Source: Candidatus Vicinibacter affinis (GTDB taxonomy: Bacteria > Bacteroidota > Bacteroidia > Chitinophagales > Saprospiraceae). Taken from it: a stretch of 64,000 bases of DNA. The translations under genes and the position numbers were made by a program. The stretch spans positions 682,001 to 746,000 of the forward strand of contig JADJNH010000007.1 of NCBI GenBank assembly GCA_016714365.1, given 5' to 3'. Positions 43,451 through 50,969 of this stretch are shown here, piece after piece. The stretch's first letter is position 1; each line of letters opens with the position of its first letter. Under the pieces are notes generated by a model. It searched no databases. It worked only from the letters and a program-made list of their open reading frames with translations, and was not told where the DNA came from.

Positions 43451-44182
43451 TTAGTTGCTTAAAGTAAGAATATGCCTTTCAATTTGGGCTAGAAGGGAAT
43501 TGACATCTTTGTGGACCGTTTTATATTGCTTCAGCATAAAGTTTCGGATAAAGAGATTCATCTTAAGGGTTTCCTGAAATTTCCGATTATCCATCAATGC
43601 CTCATGACTTACTGGCTCAAGAGAAACCCAAAATTGCTCTATGTTGATCAAGTCAAGGAACTGTGGATAAAAGGTATTCCATTGATGACCATCGTCCACT
43701 CCTTTTGTCACATTTTCCAGGTAGCTATACTTGACTGTATACAGGTTAGAGATTGAATTTCTGAGTGAATCGTTAGAAACTAGATCCATTCCTACAGATT
43801 TAAGATTCTCCCAGGCCGCAGTGTTGTTACTTAATTGAAAATTGCCAATAATGTTTCCGTAGTATGGCTTTAAGGAATCATGCATCGGCACCCTCTCTTG
43901 CAATGCTTTCAAGATGATCTCGTTGGCTTGTATTCGCTTAGCACTCCCTTTGATGTTAAAATCGAGATCTTTAATGTCTATTTGAAGATTCTGACGCATT
44001 TCAGTGAGCAGGGTAAGCTCCTTCTGACGTTGGTTTTTACTGTCGTTGGCGTTATTGATGGAAAGTGCAATCAAAATTCCAATAACTATTAGTACAATTT
44101 CGCCAAACGCATATATTAGATATTTGTTGAACTTGCTTTCAGATAGCAATTTTTGTTTAATTTTATTAAAGAATTTTATCAT
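43451..44182 (-). CDS. DUF6090 family protein, copy 2
   Basis: Identical in protein sequence to the gene at 34017-34748: one transmembrane helix (YAFGEIVLIVIGILIAL), the SINNAND signature and a soluble helical domain of about 190 residues. Function unknown. It is part of the duplicated three-cassette block. Confidence 0.83.
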   Translation of the reverse strand: MIKFFNKIKQKLLSESKFNKYLIYAFGEIVLIVIGILIALSINNANDSKNQRQKELTLLTEMRQNLQIDIKDLDFNIKGSAKRIQANEIILKALQERVPMHDSLKPYYGNIIGNFQLSNNTAAWENLKSVGMDLVSNDSLRNSISNLYTVKYSYLENVTKGVDDGHQWNTFYPQFLDLINIEQFWVSLEPVSHEALMDNRKFQETLKMNLFIRNFMLKQYKTVHKDVNSLLAQIERHILTLSN

Positions 44183-44204
44183 TGGTTAGCTGTTAGTTAT
44201 AATG

Positions 44205-44342
44205 GAGCACAACGTTTTGCAGCTACCCGAAGGGCGGGACTTTTACCACAAAACTTGATTTGAAAAACTAATGTTTGATTAACCACAAAACTGTCTTTGG
44301 AACACGAAACCCCGCCTATTGGAAATGTGCTGTTAGCAGCAG
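44205..44342 (-). repeat. attC site 39
   Basis: Copy of site 29: left core GAGCACAACG, right core GCTGTTAGCAGC, interior AAGGGCGGGACTTTTACCAC. Confidence 0.82.
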
Positions 44343-44351
44343 GTATTTTAT

Positions 44352-44882
44352 TCATACCAGAGGGTATTTTGTTCTATACACAATTTTTGTCTTTGAAATT
44401 TTGTCATAAATACTACTTTCTCCTTTACTAATTAATATGGTAACAAAATATCCAAGTACAAATACTTGAGGGAGAATTAAAATAACCCAAGTCCAAAGTG
44501 GAGTTTCAATTCCATTTGAAGTATAATATATTGTCCAATGAATTCCTGTGTGAGCAAGTTCCCAAGGAAGGAATTTCAGAATATTTCTTAGCAAGATATT
44601 CTTGGCTGATTTATTTTGGTCTGTCAGTACGATTAACTTTTGTAGTTTTTTACCAACTGTCCCTCTCCAGCTACTTATGTCTGTTAAATACGAATATGTA
44701 ACTACTGGGAATGTTAGTGTCAAAAAACCAATCAACTGTCCAATAATTGGATTATTACCAGGTTTCCATACGAAAATAGAGAAAAATAAATTTGCAACTA
44801 AGAAAAGTAATGTCGCATATCCGGCTATAATTCCATAGTCTATAATACATGCTAAAATTCTATGTTTGAGAGTTTTTGTCAT
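44352..44882 (-). CDS. RDD family membrane protein, copy 2
   Basis: A 176-residue RDD-family protein like the one at 34918, with two adjacent substitutions (TDISSWRG instead of TEKSSWRG) caused by clustered base changes. Three or four helices and the loop GTVGKKLQKLIVLTDQNKSA are unchanged. It ends the duplicated block on its upstream side. Confidence 0.82.
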   Translation of the reverse strand: MTKTLKHRILACIIDYGIIAGYATLLFLVANLFFSIFVWKPGNNPIIGQLIGFLTLTFPVVTYSYLTDISSWRGTVGKKLQKLIVLTDQNKSAKNILLRNILKFLPWELAHTGIHWTIYYTSNGIETPLWTWVILILPQVFVLGYFVTILISKGESSIYDKISKTKIVYRTKYPLV

Positions 44883-44887
44883 ATAAT

Positions 44888-45028
44888 TGCTGCTAACGTT
44901 TCTGAGATTGATGCAGGCAGAGCATTTTCGATAGTGGACTAAAGTGAAAAGCTGTAGCCAAAACTAAAACCAAATCTTGAATGAAAATTGATTGCTCTGC
45001 TTGCATCAATCTCATGTTATAGGGCGTT
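44888..45028 (-). repeat. attC site 40, long perfect stem
   Basis: Left core TTGCTGCTAACG, right core CATGTTATAGGGCG. Arms GAGATTGATGCAGGCAGAGC and GCTCTGCTTGCATCAATCTC pair over about 20 bases with one bulge. Sequence family unique in this window. It ends the HicBA cassette. Confidence 0.85.
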
Positions 45029-45257
45029 ACTTTTTTGAGCCTAGGAAGGTTTCAGTATTAATATTAGCTTGTTTTAAAATTGCTGAAAGAGTTCCTTCTG
45101 GTATATCTCCTGTGTGATTAGGAATTGTAGTGTACTTGTTTGTAACTGGGTTGTGCCAGATTTCATGGCTACCAGCGGCTTGTCTATGAAATTCAAACCC
45201 TAATTTTTTGAGCTTTTTTACTATATCTCTGTAGCTAAAACCACCTAACCTTCCCAT
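45027..45257 (-). CDS. hicA: HicA-type toxin (mRNA interferase)
   Basis: A 76-residue basic protein with the double-stranded RNA-binding-like HicA fold: YRDIVKKLKKLGFEFHRQAA, then GSHEIWHNP with the catalytic histidine, TTIPNHTGDIPEGTLSAILK and a C-terminal QANI. It cleaves mRNA when free of HicB. It overlaps the end of hicB by one base (TAATG). Confidence 0.9.
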   Translation of the reverse strand: MGRLGGFSYRDIVKKLKKLGFEFHRQAAGSHEIWHNPVTNKYTTIPNHTGDIPEGTLSAILKQANINTETFLGSKK

Positions 45258-45481
45258 TAAAAAGAAATAACAAGAGGATAGTCAAAGCTATCTTTTAAAA
45301 TTTCCACGTTATTATTTGTCAAGTTTTGTGATTCAATTAATTTTTTGCACACATCTCTTGCAATTTCCATTGTTTCTGTAATTGTTCTTCCTTGGGCAAC
45401 CAAGCCTTGAATATCATTAGATGTTGCCAAATAAAGACCTTCCGGCAATTTTTCTATATGAATTTTAATTGTTCCTTCCAT
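45257..45481 (-). CDS. hicB: HicB-type antitoxin
   Basis: A 74-residue HicB-type antitoxin: IHIEKLPEGLYLATSNDIQG, then LVAQGRTITETMEIARDVCK, the partial RNase H-like fold typical of HicB. No C-terminal DNA-binding domain is present, so promoter autoregulation may need another protein. It precedes hicA on the transcript. A TATCTTTG element nine bases before the ATG gives the cassette a likely promoter. The cassette tags match at 14 of 15 bases. Confidence 0.88.
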   Translation of the reverse strand: MEGTIKIHIEKLPEGLYLATSNDIQGLVAQGRTITETMEIARDVCKKLIESQNLTNNNVEILKDSFDYPLVISF

Positions 45482-45489
45482 ACTAATAG

Positions 45490-45497
45490 CAAAGATA
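45490..45497 (-). promoter_or_regulatory. Putative -7 element of hicBA
   Basis: TATCTTTG on the minus strand, full TAnnTTTG match, about nine bases before the hicB start, implying a very short leader. Confidence 0.45.
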
Positions 45498-45526
45498 ATA
45501 ATTTAACCAATAATAATTCTGTTCCC

Positions 45527-45678
45527 GTAATGCCCTATAACGGATTTGGCATAGACGCTGCACCGCCAAACCAATTGCAGCCAAAAATAAGGAATTACTT
45601 TTTCATTACTAGAAAAAATTAAAAGAGAATGAATTTAGATGCAAGGCGGTGTAGTGTCTATGCCGTGTTACAGGGCGT
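45527..45678 (-). repeat. attC site 41
   Basis: Left core ATGCCCTATAACGG, right core GTGTTACAGGGCG. Arms GGCATAGACGCTGCACCGCC and GGCGGTGTAGTGTCTATGCC pair. It ends the 45703 cassette. Same family as site 9. Confidence 0.83.
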
Positions 45679-45702
45679 TTTTTATACAGACTCATTTAGT
45701 AC

Positions 45703-46212
45703 TTAAATACCTTCAATACCAGTTGAACAAATAACTAAGTGACTCTTGCTTTCATCGATGTTATCTAAAAGTCTCCAGAATTCATTCTCTGATTTACTTG
45801 AGATGTTGGGGAAAATAGTTAATTTTAAGTTATCCTTAAATTGTAAAATTAATCCTCCAAATGAATCAATAATCGCAGTTTCGATTAAAAGATTATTTTT
45901 ACTTAATAATTTATTAATTTTTACGTCTCTCAAATTTGCATTTTTTACATCCCAATTGAAATTTGAATCATATTCGGCCGTTTCGTCCGATTGCTCATAT
46001 AGATCATTACTACCAATAAGAATTTGACTTTCATTCGTAAATCTCCATGGAGCTTGAATATGTAGACTAAATTCATTTTCGATATTTATTTGATTTTTGC
46101 TATCAGCTAAATTAAATGTCCCGATCGTAAAACATTGCATGTCTACCACTCTGTTTGTATGATTTATCCTTAGCCCAATTAGTTTTTCTAATAATTTATT
46201 TACTTCTTGCAA
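45703..46212 (-). CDS. Protein of unknown function
   Basis: A 169-residue, probably cytoplasmic protein. The start appears to be TTG (encoding MQEVNKLLEKLIGLR); no ATG occurs until residue 24. It has no signal peptide or membrane helix. Segments FSLHIQAPWRFTNESQILIG and SFGGLILQFKDNLKLTIFPN suggest a mixed alpha-beta fold, and the C-terminus reads LDNIDESKSHLVICSTGIEG. No family recognised. Cassette tags match (GTTACAGGGC and GCCCTGTAAC). Confidence 0.72.
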   Translation of the reverse strand: MQEVNKLLEKLIGLRINHTNRVVDMQCFTIGTFNLADSKNQINIENEFSLHIQAPWRFTNESQILIGSNDLYEQSDETAEYDSNFNWDVKNANLRDVKINKLLSKNNLLIETAIIDSFGGLILQFKDNLKLTIFPNISSKSENEFWRLLDNIDESKSHLVICSTGIEGI

Positions 46213-46229
46213 GATAATATATTTTTAAA

Positions 46230-46416
46230 TGCCCTGTAACGTTTTGCAGCTACCAGTAGTGCGGTTTGAAACCGTTGTCTACCGAAATGCTACTAACAAT
46301 GATACAATGTTTAATAGACTTTTGCAAAGAAAAATAAATGTCTTTCGCGAAGCGACCTTGTTTGCAAAAGATTTGTTGTCTGCCCGCATTACTGGTAGGT
46401 GCTGTTATGGGCAGGT
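46230..46416 (-). repeat. attC site 42, long form
   Basis: About 185 bp. Left core GCCCTGTAACG, right core GCTGTTATGGGCAGG. Arms GCAGCTACCAGTAGTGCGG and CCGCATTACTGGTAGGTGC pair. The extra interior includes a small hairpin TCTTTCGCGAAGCGA. Confidence 0.8.
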
Positions 46417-46429
46417 TTTCTTCTTGCTG

Positions 46430-47500
46430 CTATTTGTCTTTGTCATAACACCATACTGCAAGTTGTAGTAAACGATACCTTGCATTACTTGGTGTCTCCC
46501 TTTGATAATTATCCTTTGTTTTGAAAACTACAACTGCGTCAATTGCTGGAAATATTGATATAGTTTGTCCCCAATGCCCTAATGCTGAATAACCGCCTTT
46601 AAAACGATTGTCTGTTATATTTTGCCACAACCACCAATAAAGTCCGTAGCCAAATGAATAATCTTTACCTCTAAAAATCGGTATGTTCTTGTCTACTTCT
46701 GTATAAGATGTAATTGGATTTATCATTTCTTGTACCCACTTTTCATCTATTATTTGTTTGTCCATCCATTTACCTTTGTTGAGCATCAGTAAACCAACTC
46801 TTGCCATATCTCTTGTTGAAAAGAACATAGGATATGCTGGAAAATAAGAACGGGTAGAATCGCCTTCCTTTTTTTGCAATTCTCTTTTCCAATCCTGCAT
46901 CATTAAAGGTTTAGCTAACTGTTTTTCAATTTCACCATAAATAGTTTGTCCTGTTTCTTTTTCAAAAATATAGCCTGCCACATTAAAGTCCCAATTGCTG
47001 TATAGCCAATAACTACCTGATTTTACACTTCCTCTTTTAGGGGCAAGGTCTAAAAAGTCACCTGGATAACTTGCTTGATGAAAAACACCTGACCTTGCTT
47101 CAAGAATATCTTTTATTGTCGCCTCTTTTTCAATTGGCAGCAAGCCGCCAACATCATCAATTTTTAAATCGTTTAGGGTTTTATTCAGATTTATTTTTCC
47201 TGACTTAACATACTTTCCGTACAACATTGCTAAAATACTTTTTCTACAAGAGGCGATATAGGAATTCTCAACAACATCTCCGAATTCAAAGACAACTGAG
47301 CCTTTATGAATTATCATCATTCCTGTTATTTGTGTACTGTCAATAACAAATTTTCTTAGGCTTTTAAATTTTGCAGTGTCCCAACCATTTTTTTCAGGTT
47401 GTGAGTTGTACTCCCAACTTGTCCTTGGGAATTGCTGTGCGATAAGTTTTGTCTGTGAGAATAGAAAAACAATAATCAGTAAGCTTTGGAATTTTCTCAT
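46430..47500 (-). CDS. Beta-lactamase-family serine hydrolase (6-aminohexanoate-hydrolase-like)
   Basis: A 356-residue exported enzyme, signal residues 1-22. The nucleophile motif is SCRK (S84, K87) rather than the usual SxTK, the tyrosine motif is YSNWDFNVAG and the third motif is LGHWGQTISIF. This SCRK, YSNWDF and GHWGQ combination is typical of the 6-aminohexanoate-dimer hydrolase/EstB-like branch. The substrate is unknown. Cassette tags match (GTTATGGGCA and TGCCCATAAC). Confidence 0.86.
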   Translation of the reverse strand: MRKFQSLLIIVFLFSQTKLIAQQFPRTSWEYNSQPEKNGWDTAKFKSLRKFVIDSTQITGMMIIHKGSVVFEFGDVVENSYIASCRKSILAMLYGKYVKSGKINLNKTLNDLKIDDVGGLLPIEKEATIKDILEARSGVFHQASYPGDFLDLAPKRGSVKSGSYWLYSNWDFNVAGYIFEKETGQTIYGEIEKQLAKPLMMQDWKRELQKKEGDSTRSYFPAYPMFFSTRDMARVGLLMLNKGKWMDKQIIDEKWVQEMINPITSYTEVDKNIPIFRGKDYSFGYGLYWWLWQNITDNRFKGGYSALGHWGQTISIFPAIDAVVVFKTKDNYQRETPSNARYRLLQLAVWCYDKDK

Positions 47501-47532
47501 TTAGTTTCTATGCTTTTGGTGGTCGTATAAAC

Positions 47533-47672
47533 TTGCCCATAACGTTTTTTGGCTTGGTGATGTGGCGGATTTTTAGCACAAAAGTTCAATATAATTACTG
47601 CTGTTGAACCTTGCACAAATGTTTCAAAGAAGCACTTCAGCCGCCATATTGCCAAACCGATGTTAGCGGGTC
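47533..47672 (-). repeat. attC site 43
   Basis: Left core TTGCCCATAACG, right core GATGTTAGCGGG. Interior matches sites 1 and 35. It ends the 47703 cassette. Confidence 0.82.
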
Positions 47673-47702
47673 GGCTTTCTATAATAAGTATGAACTGGTT
47701 TA

Positions 47703-48158
47703 CTATTTAACTTCAAAATCTAATTGTCTCCCTTCATTAAAAGCCTTTTTGTCCATACTTGAACCAACTCCAACTCCGATTGCCATACCTATCCCTATAC
47801 CAATCGCTAACATTCCGAAATTTCCAATACTTAAACCAAATGCAACACCCATAGGTATTCCAAATGCTGACATACCTAAGACCATCCATAATTTTCTGTA
47901 ATAATTTTTTGGTACGATTTTATGTTTTTTCTCTATCAATTTTATAATTCTATTTTCTATTTCTTTTGTCGCATTAACAAAATTTTTATCAATATCTGAA
48001 ATAGAATTTAATTGTTCGATTTCGTGGTTTATTAAATCAACTGTCTCAGTTGGCAATTCTTTCACTTCTAAGGCATTTAAAAGTTTAACAAGTTGTTGAT
48101 AAGCGTTAGATGCTTTTAAGTTTTCTGAAATGTTCTGTCTCTCGATTAGTTTCTTCAT
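47703..48158 (-). CDS. Glycine-zipper membrane protein of unknown function
   Basis: A 151-residue protein. The N-terminal 100 residues are helical and charged, with possible coiled-coil (LLNALEVKELPTETVDLINH). Two hydrophobic segments rich in small residues follow (LGMSAFGIPMGVAFGLSIG and MLAIGIGIGMAIGVGVGSS), a glycine-zipper pattern that can pack helices in the membrane. No family recognised. Cassette tags match (GTTAGCGGG and CCCGCTAAC). Confidence 0.72.
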   Translation of the reverse strand: MKKLIERQNISENLKASNAYQQLVKLLNALEVKELPTETVDLINHEIEQLNSISDIDKNFVNATKEIENRIIKLIEKKHKIVPKNYYRKLWMVLGMSAFGIPMGVAFGLSIGNFGMLAIGIGIGMAIGVGVGSSMDKKAFNEGRQLDFEVK

Positions 48159-48178
48159 TTTTGTTTTTTTGTTTTAAG

Positions 48179-48319
48179 CTGCCCGCTAACGTTTTGCAGC
48201 TACCCGAAGGGCGGGACTTTTACCACAAAACTTGATTTGAAAAACTAATGTTTGATTAACCACAAAACTGTCTTTGGAACACAAAACCCCGCCTTTTGGG
48301 TAGGTGCTGTTAGCTGTAG
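48179..48319 (-). repeat. attC site 44
   Basis: Left core TGCCCGCTAACG, right core GCTGTTAGCTGTAG. Interior almost identical to sites 29 and 39 although the gene differs. It ends the intact CPBP cassette. Confidence 0.82.
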
Positions 48320-49035
48320 TGTTTTTCTGTATCGTTGGTTTCATTTTTCCAAGTTTTGTCTATGATAAACATTGCAACGAAAATAATTGTCAAATCAACT
48401 AAAAACGTTCTTGTCCAGTCTGTATTGCTACCAATATTCATAATTGAGTGAATTCCTGCCGTGGTTAAAAAAGATTTTGTTGCTTCCACAAACTTTGCAA
48501 TTAATAATGAACCACCAACTATCATTATAAAGAAACCAATAGGTTCTATATTATTTCCAAAAGGAATATGCCAAATCCACCAAAGTAGTCCAAGCAATAC
48601 ATAATTCTTTAAGCGACCTAGGGGTCTGAGGGCATTTATTAAATATCCTCTCCAAAATATTTCTTCCGTAAAGGCATAAATTAGAAAAGTTAGAGATATT
48701 ATGAAGCCAAATAAATTCGGGTTTAGATTAATGTCATTTTGAAGTCCAGAAATTGTAAAAACTACCATTGGAACTAAAGAAATGATAATGTTCTTAATTC
48801 TACCTGGCCCAAGAAATGTAACTTCTTTTATTACGGTCTTGTCAAATCTAAGTGCTAATAATCCTACAAATAAGGTCACAAGTCCTGCTGGTAGAAAAGA
48901 ACTTTTATAAAATATTGTACCTTCGGTCAACTTTTGGTGTATTTCTTTTGTCAAGAAAGCGTTGAATGGGTATGCAAGAATTACTGCAAGAACATAAAAA
49001 CCTATAACGTATTTCCAATTTATTTTTTCTGTCAT
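48310..49035 (-). CDS. CPBP family intramembrane glutamic endopeptidase
   Basis: About 241 residues from the ATG encoding MTEKINWKYVIGFYVLAVIL. The catalytic signature is EEIFWRGYLINALRPLG, with the later histidine motifs WWIWHIPFGN and AGIHSIMNI. About seven transmembrane helices are visible. The frame extends upstream into the attC, which is non-functional sequence. It is the intact twin of the pseudogene at 41360 (roughly 85 percent similar by eye) and shares identical cassette tags (GTTAGCTGTA and TTACAGCTAAC). Confidence 0.88.
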   Translation of the reverse strand: MTEKINWKYVIGFYVLAVILAYPFNAFLTKEIHQKLTEGTIFYKSSFLPAGLVTLFVGLLALRFDKTVIKEVTFLGPGRIKNIIISLVPMVVFTISGLQNDINLNPNLFGFIISLTFLIYAFTEEIFWRGYLINALRPLGRLKNYVLLGLLWWIWHIPFGNNIEPIGFFIMIVGGSLLIAKFVEATKSFLTTAGIHSIMNIGSNTDWTRTFLVDLTIIFVAMFIIDKTWKNETNDTEKHYS

Positions 49036-49064
49036 AATTTTTGATCTATTGAGTGGTCGTGGAA

Positions 49065-49209
49065 CATTACAGCTAACGGCCAGGTACTTGCGACGTGCCG
49101 CCACTAGTACGGAAGCCAAAAGCAAGAGATAGTTTTTTCATTTGAAGCAAAAAGTGAAAATCTTAGATTCTTGGCGGCATGATCGCAAGTACAGTGTTAG
49201 TAGCCGCAA
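49065..49209 (-). repeat. attC site 45
   Basis: Copy of site 34 (one T to C change in the left arm), but with the left core ATTACAGCTAACGG now contributed by the CPBP cassette next door. Confidence 0.83.
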
Positions 49210-49293
49210 TATACCTTTCACAATTTATTTAGTAAGGTTTTATCAATACTTCGCTTGGAATATTTAGAGTTTCAGTAAGCTTTCTAATCATTT

Positions 49294-49584
49294 CTAAGCT
49301 AGCTTTCGCTTTTTATTCAAGATTTCACTCGCCCTACTTTTTTGCCCAACAATTTTTGCAAGCTCATTTTGATCCATTCCCATTTGTTCCATTCTGAACT
49401 TAATGGCTTCAATAGGTTCAGGAGAATCAATAGGAAAATTTTCTCTTTCATAGTTATCTACTAATATGCTTAATATTTCTAGTTCATTTCCAGTAAGCGA
49501 ACCTTTTTTAGAATCGAATATTTCGTCAATTCTTTTCATTGCACTTTGATAATCTTTCTTTGTATGGATTGGATTTATTTTCAT
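49294..49584 (-). pseudogene. higA: HigA-type antitoxin, frameshifted copy
   Basis: Same as the antitoxin at 39423-39779 but one A is missing from AAAGC near 49297, so the frame ends at LNKKRKLA. The last roughly 22 residues (EMIRKLTETLNIPSEVLIKP) are lost. Most of the helix-turn-helix is retained, so partial function is possible; otherwise copy 1 would have to neutralise this toxin in trans. Confidence 0.8.
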
Positions 49585-49585
49585 A

Positions 49586-49879
49586 TTAAAATTTTGTAAC
49601 ATCAATTTTATCATATTGCTTATGCGTTCCAATAAACCTGATATAAGTTAATTGATACTCAATATTTATCCGGACAAGCAACCTATAGTTATTTCCTTTG
49701 ATATTGAATACAGCTCTATTATAAGAAATAATGCTCATGCTTGGAAATTGCTTTTTGAGTTCATTCATATTCTTCCATCTCTTTGCATATATCTCTCTGT
49801 ACCAAGACTTTAGAGGCTGTTCGCTATCTGGATATTTAGTCCAAAAATCCTTTAACGCCTTTCTCGCAATGACTCGCAA
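49586..49879 (-). CDS. higB: HigB-type toxin, copy 2
   Basis: Protein sequence identical to the toxin at 39781-40074 (97 residues, HigB_toxin family, TTG start). Its promoter -7 element is a perfect TAAATTTG, against TAAATTCG in copy 1, so this copy may be expressed more strongly. Its own antitoxin gene is frameshifted. Confidence 0.87.
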   Translation of the reverse strand: MRVIARKALKDFWTKYPDSEQPLKSWYREIYAKRWKNMNELKKQFPSMSIISYNRAVFNIKGNNYRLLVRINIEYQLTYIRFIGTHKQYDKIDVTKF

Positions 49880-49893
49880 ATTAAATCTTTATG

Positions 49894-49901
49894 CAAATTT
49901 A
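49894..49901 (-). promoter_or_regulatory. -7 element of higBA copy 2
   Basis: TAAATTTG on the minus strand, full consensus. A TTTC lies 19 bases upstream at the -33 position. Confidence 0.6.
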
Positions 49902-49908
49902 CAAAATG

Positions 49909-49923
49909 TTCCCAAAATGGGAA
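49909..49923. promoter_or_regulatory. HigBA operator palindrome, copy 2
   Basis: TTCCCAAAATGGGAA, as in copy 1, between the -33 and -7 elements. Confidence 0.6.
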
Positions 49924-49944
49924 AATAAATTTTGGTTCTGATAT

Positions 49945-50085
49945 GGCTACTAACGTTTTGCAGCTACCCGAAGGGCGGGACTTTTACCACAAAACTTGAT
50001 TTGAAAAACTAATGTTTGATTAACTACTAAACTGTCTTTGGAACACGAAACCCCGCCTTTTGGGTAGGTGCTGTTACAGGCTGGC
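49945..50085 (-). repeat. attC site 46
   Basis: Left core GGCTACTAACG, right core GCTGTTACAGGCTGG. Interior family AAGGGCGGGACTTTTACCAC. It ends the restriction-modification cassette. Confidence 0.82.
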
Positions 50086-50099
50086 GTTCTTGTCAGTCA

Positions 50100-50969
50100 T
50101 TACATTAAGTAACCCTTTTGAAGTCCGTAGTTTATTCCGCCTTCCCAGTCTGTAGTCAAGTGTTGTCGAACAGTTTCAAATAAATGTTGAACTACGTCAA
50201 CATAAATTGGGTTCTTCTTATACTTTTCTGCATACCGAAATTCTCGGTCAGTATTTTTTTGTTTTCTGAGAACGTAGATTTGGTCAACCTTGAATTTTTT
50301 TAAATTCACCTGTTCAGCAAGTTTAAGCCACTCAGCAACTACGATGTAAATTGCATTTGGATTTCTATGTTTTAGATGTTCGGCAGCTGTAGAAGAACCT
50401 TCAAGCATTGTTTTGTCAAGATAGGTTTTACATTCAATTGCAACAGCTGGAATTTGCCAAGAATGCTCTTCAATTTCATTGCTTCCGTCACAATTCATTT
50501 TTGCAAGAATGTTCACGCCAATTATAAAGTCGTGATCTTTCTTTTCAACTTTAGCGTTCGGATTTAAAATCATTTCCTTGTAAGATGATGAATTGAAGAA
50601 AATATCTTTGAATGTATGCGCCTTGCCTAAAATTGCTGATTTTGAGAATTCAAAAACTAAATCACGAAATAGGTAGTAAATAAATTCTTCTAAAACTGAT
50701 GAATGAAGATTTGAACGTGAGTCGAACTTCTCCGCGTACTTCTGCTGGTCAATAAATTCTTTGTAATCAGAAAAGAGTGCAACTCGCTGCTCAATTATTT
50801 CTAAATCTTTTTTATTTGAAACACTAAAAGGTCCCTTCAATTTTTCGTTTGCAGCATTCCATTTTTTATATTTTAATCGAATTTCAGATAAATATTTCTT
50901 AGATTCTTTATCAAGATATTTCCCTGTAGGTTTTTCTTTTTCTGTTAAATTGTCTCCGTGAACAAGCAT
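50100..50969 (-). CDS. Type II restriction endonuclease (possibly Bpu10I-like)
   Basis: A 289-residue cytoplasmic protein directly downstream of a C5 methyltransferase, overlapping it by 25 bases. A PD-(D/E)xK-like active site is visible as HDFIIGVNI followed by VAIECKTYL (E-x-K). The N-terminus (MLVHGDNLTEKEK) and the central NLHSSVLEEFIYYLF recall Bpu10I-family enzymes, but this is from memory and the recognition sequence cannot be predicted. Function as the partner nuclease is strongly implied by context. Confidence 0.75.
   Translation of the reverse strand: MLVHGDNLTEKEKPTGKYLDKESKKYLSEIRLKYKKWNAANEKLKGPFSVSNKKDLEIIEQRVALFSDYKEFIDQQKYAEKFDSRSNLHSSVLEEFIYYLFRDLVFEFSKSAILGKAHTFKDIFFNSSSYKEMILNPNAKVEKKDHDFIIGVNILAKMNCDGSNEIEEHSWQIPAVAIECKTYLDKTMLEGSSTAAEHLKHRNPNAIYIVVAEWLKLAEQVNLKKFKVDQIYVLRKQKNTDREFRYAEKYKKNPIYVDVVQHLFETVRQHLTTDWEGGINYGLQKGYLM

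Larger units (their letters stand above)
42190..44900 (-). repeat. Three-cassette block, copy 2
   Basis: Nearly identical to 32756-35466. The right border is again at CTAACGTT; beyond it the two copies are flanked by unrelated attC arms. Confidence 0.92.
49073..49958 (-). repeat. HigBA cassette unit, copy 2
   Basis: Second copy of 39265-40152 with four visible small differences, including a one-base deletion in the antitoxin and a promoter base change. Confidence 0.9.

Noticed and set aside
48310..49125. Longer start for the CPBP protease
   Set aside because: The extension covers attC sequence; the twin gene and the family begin at the ATG at 49035.
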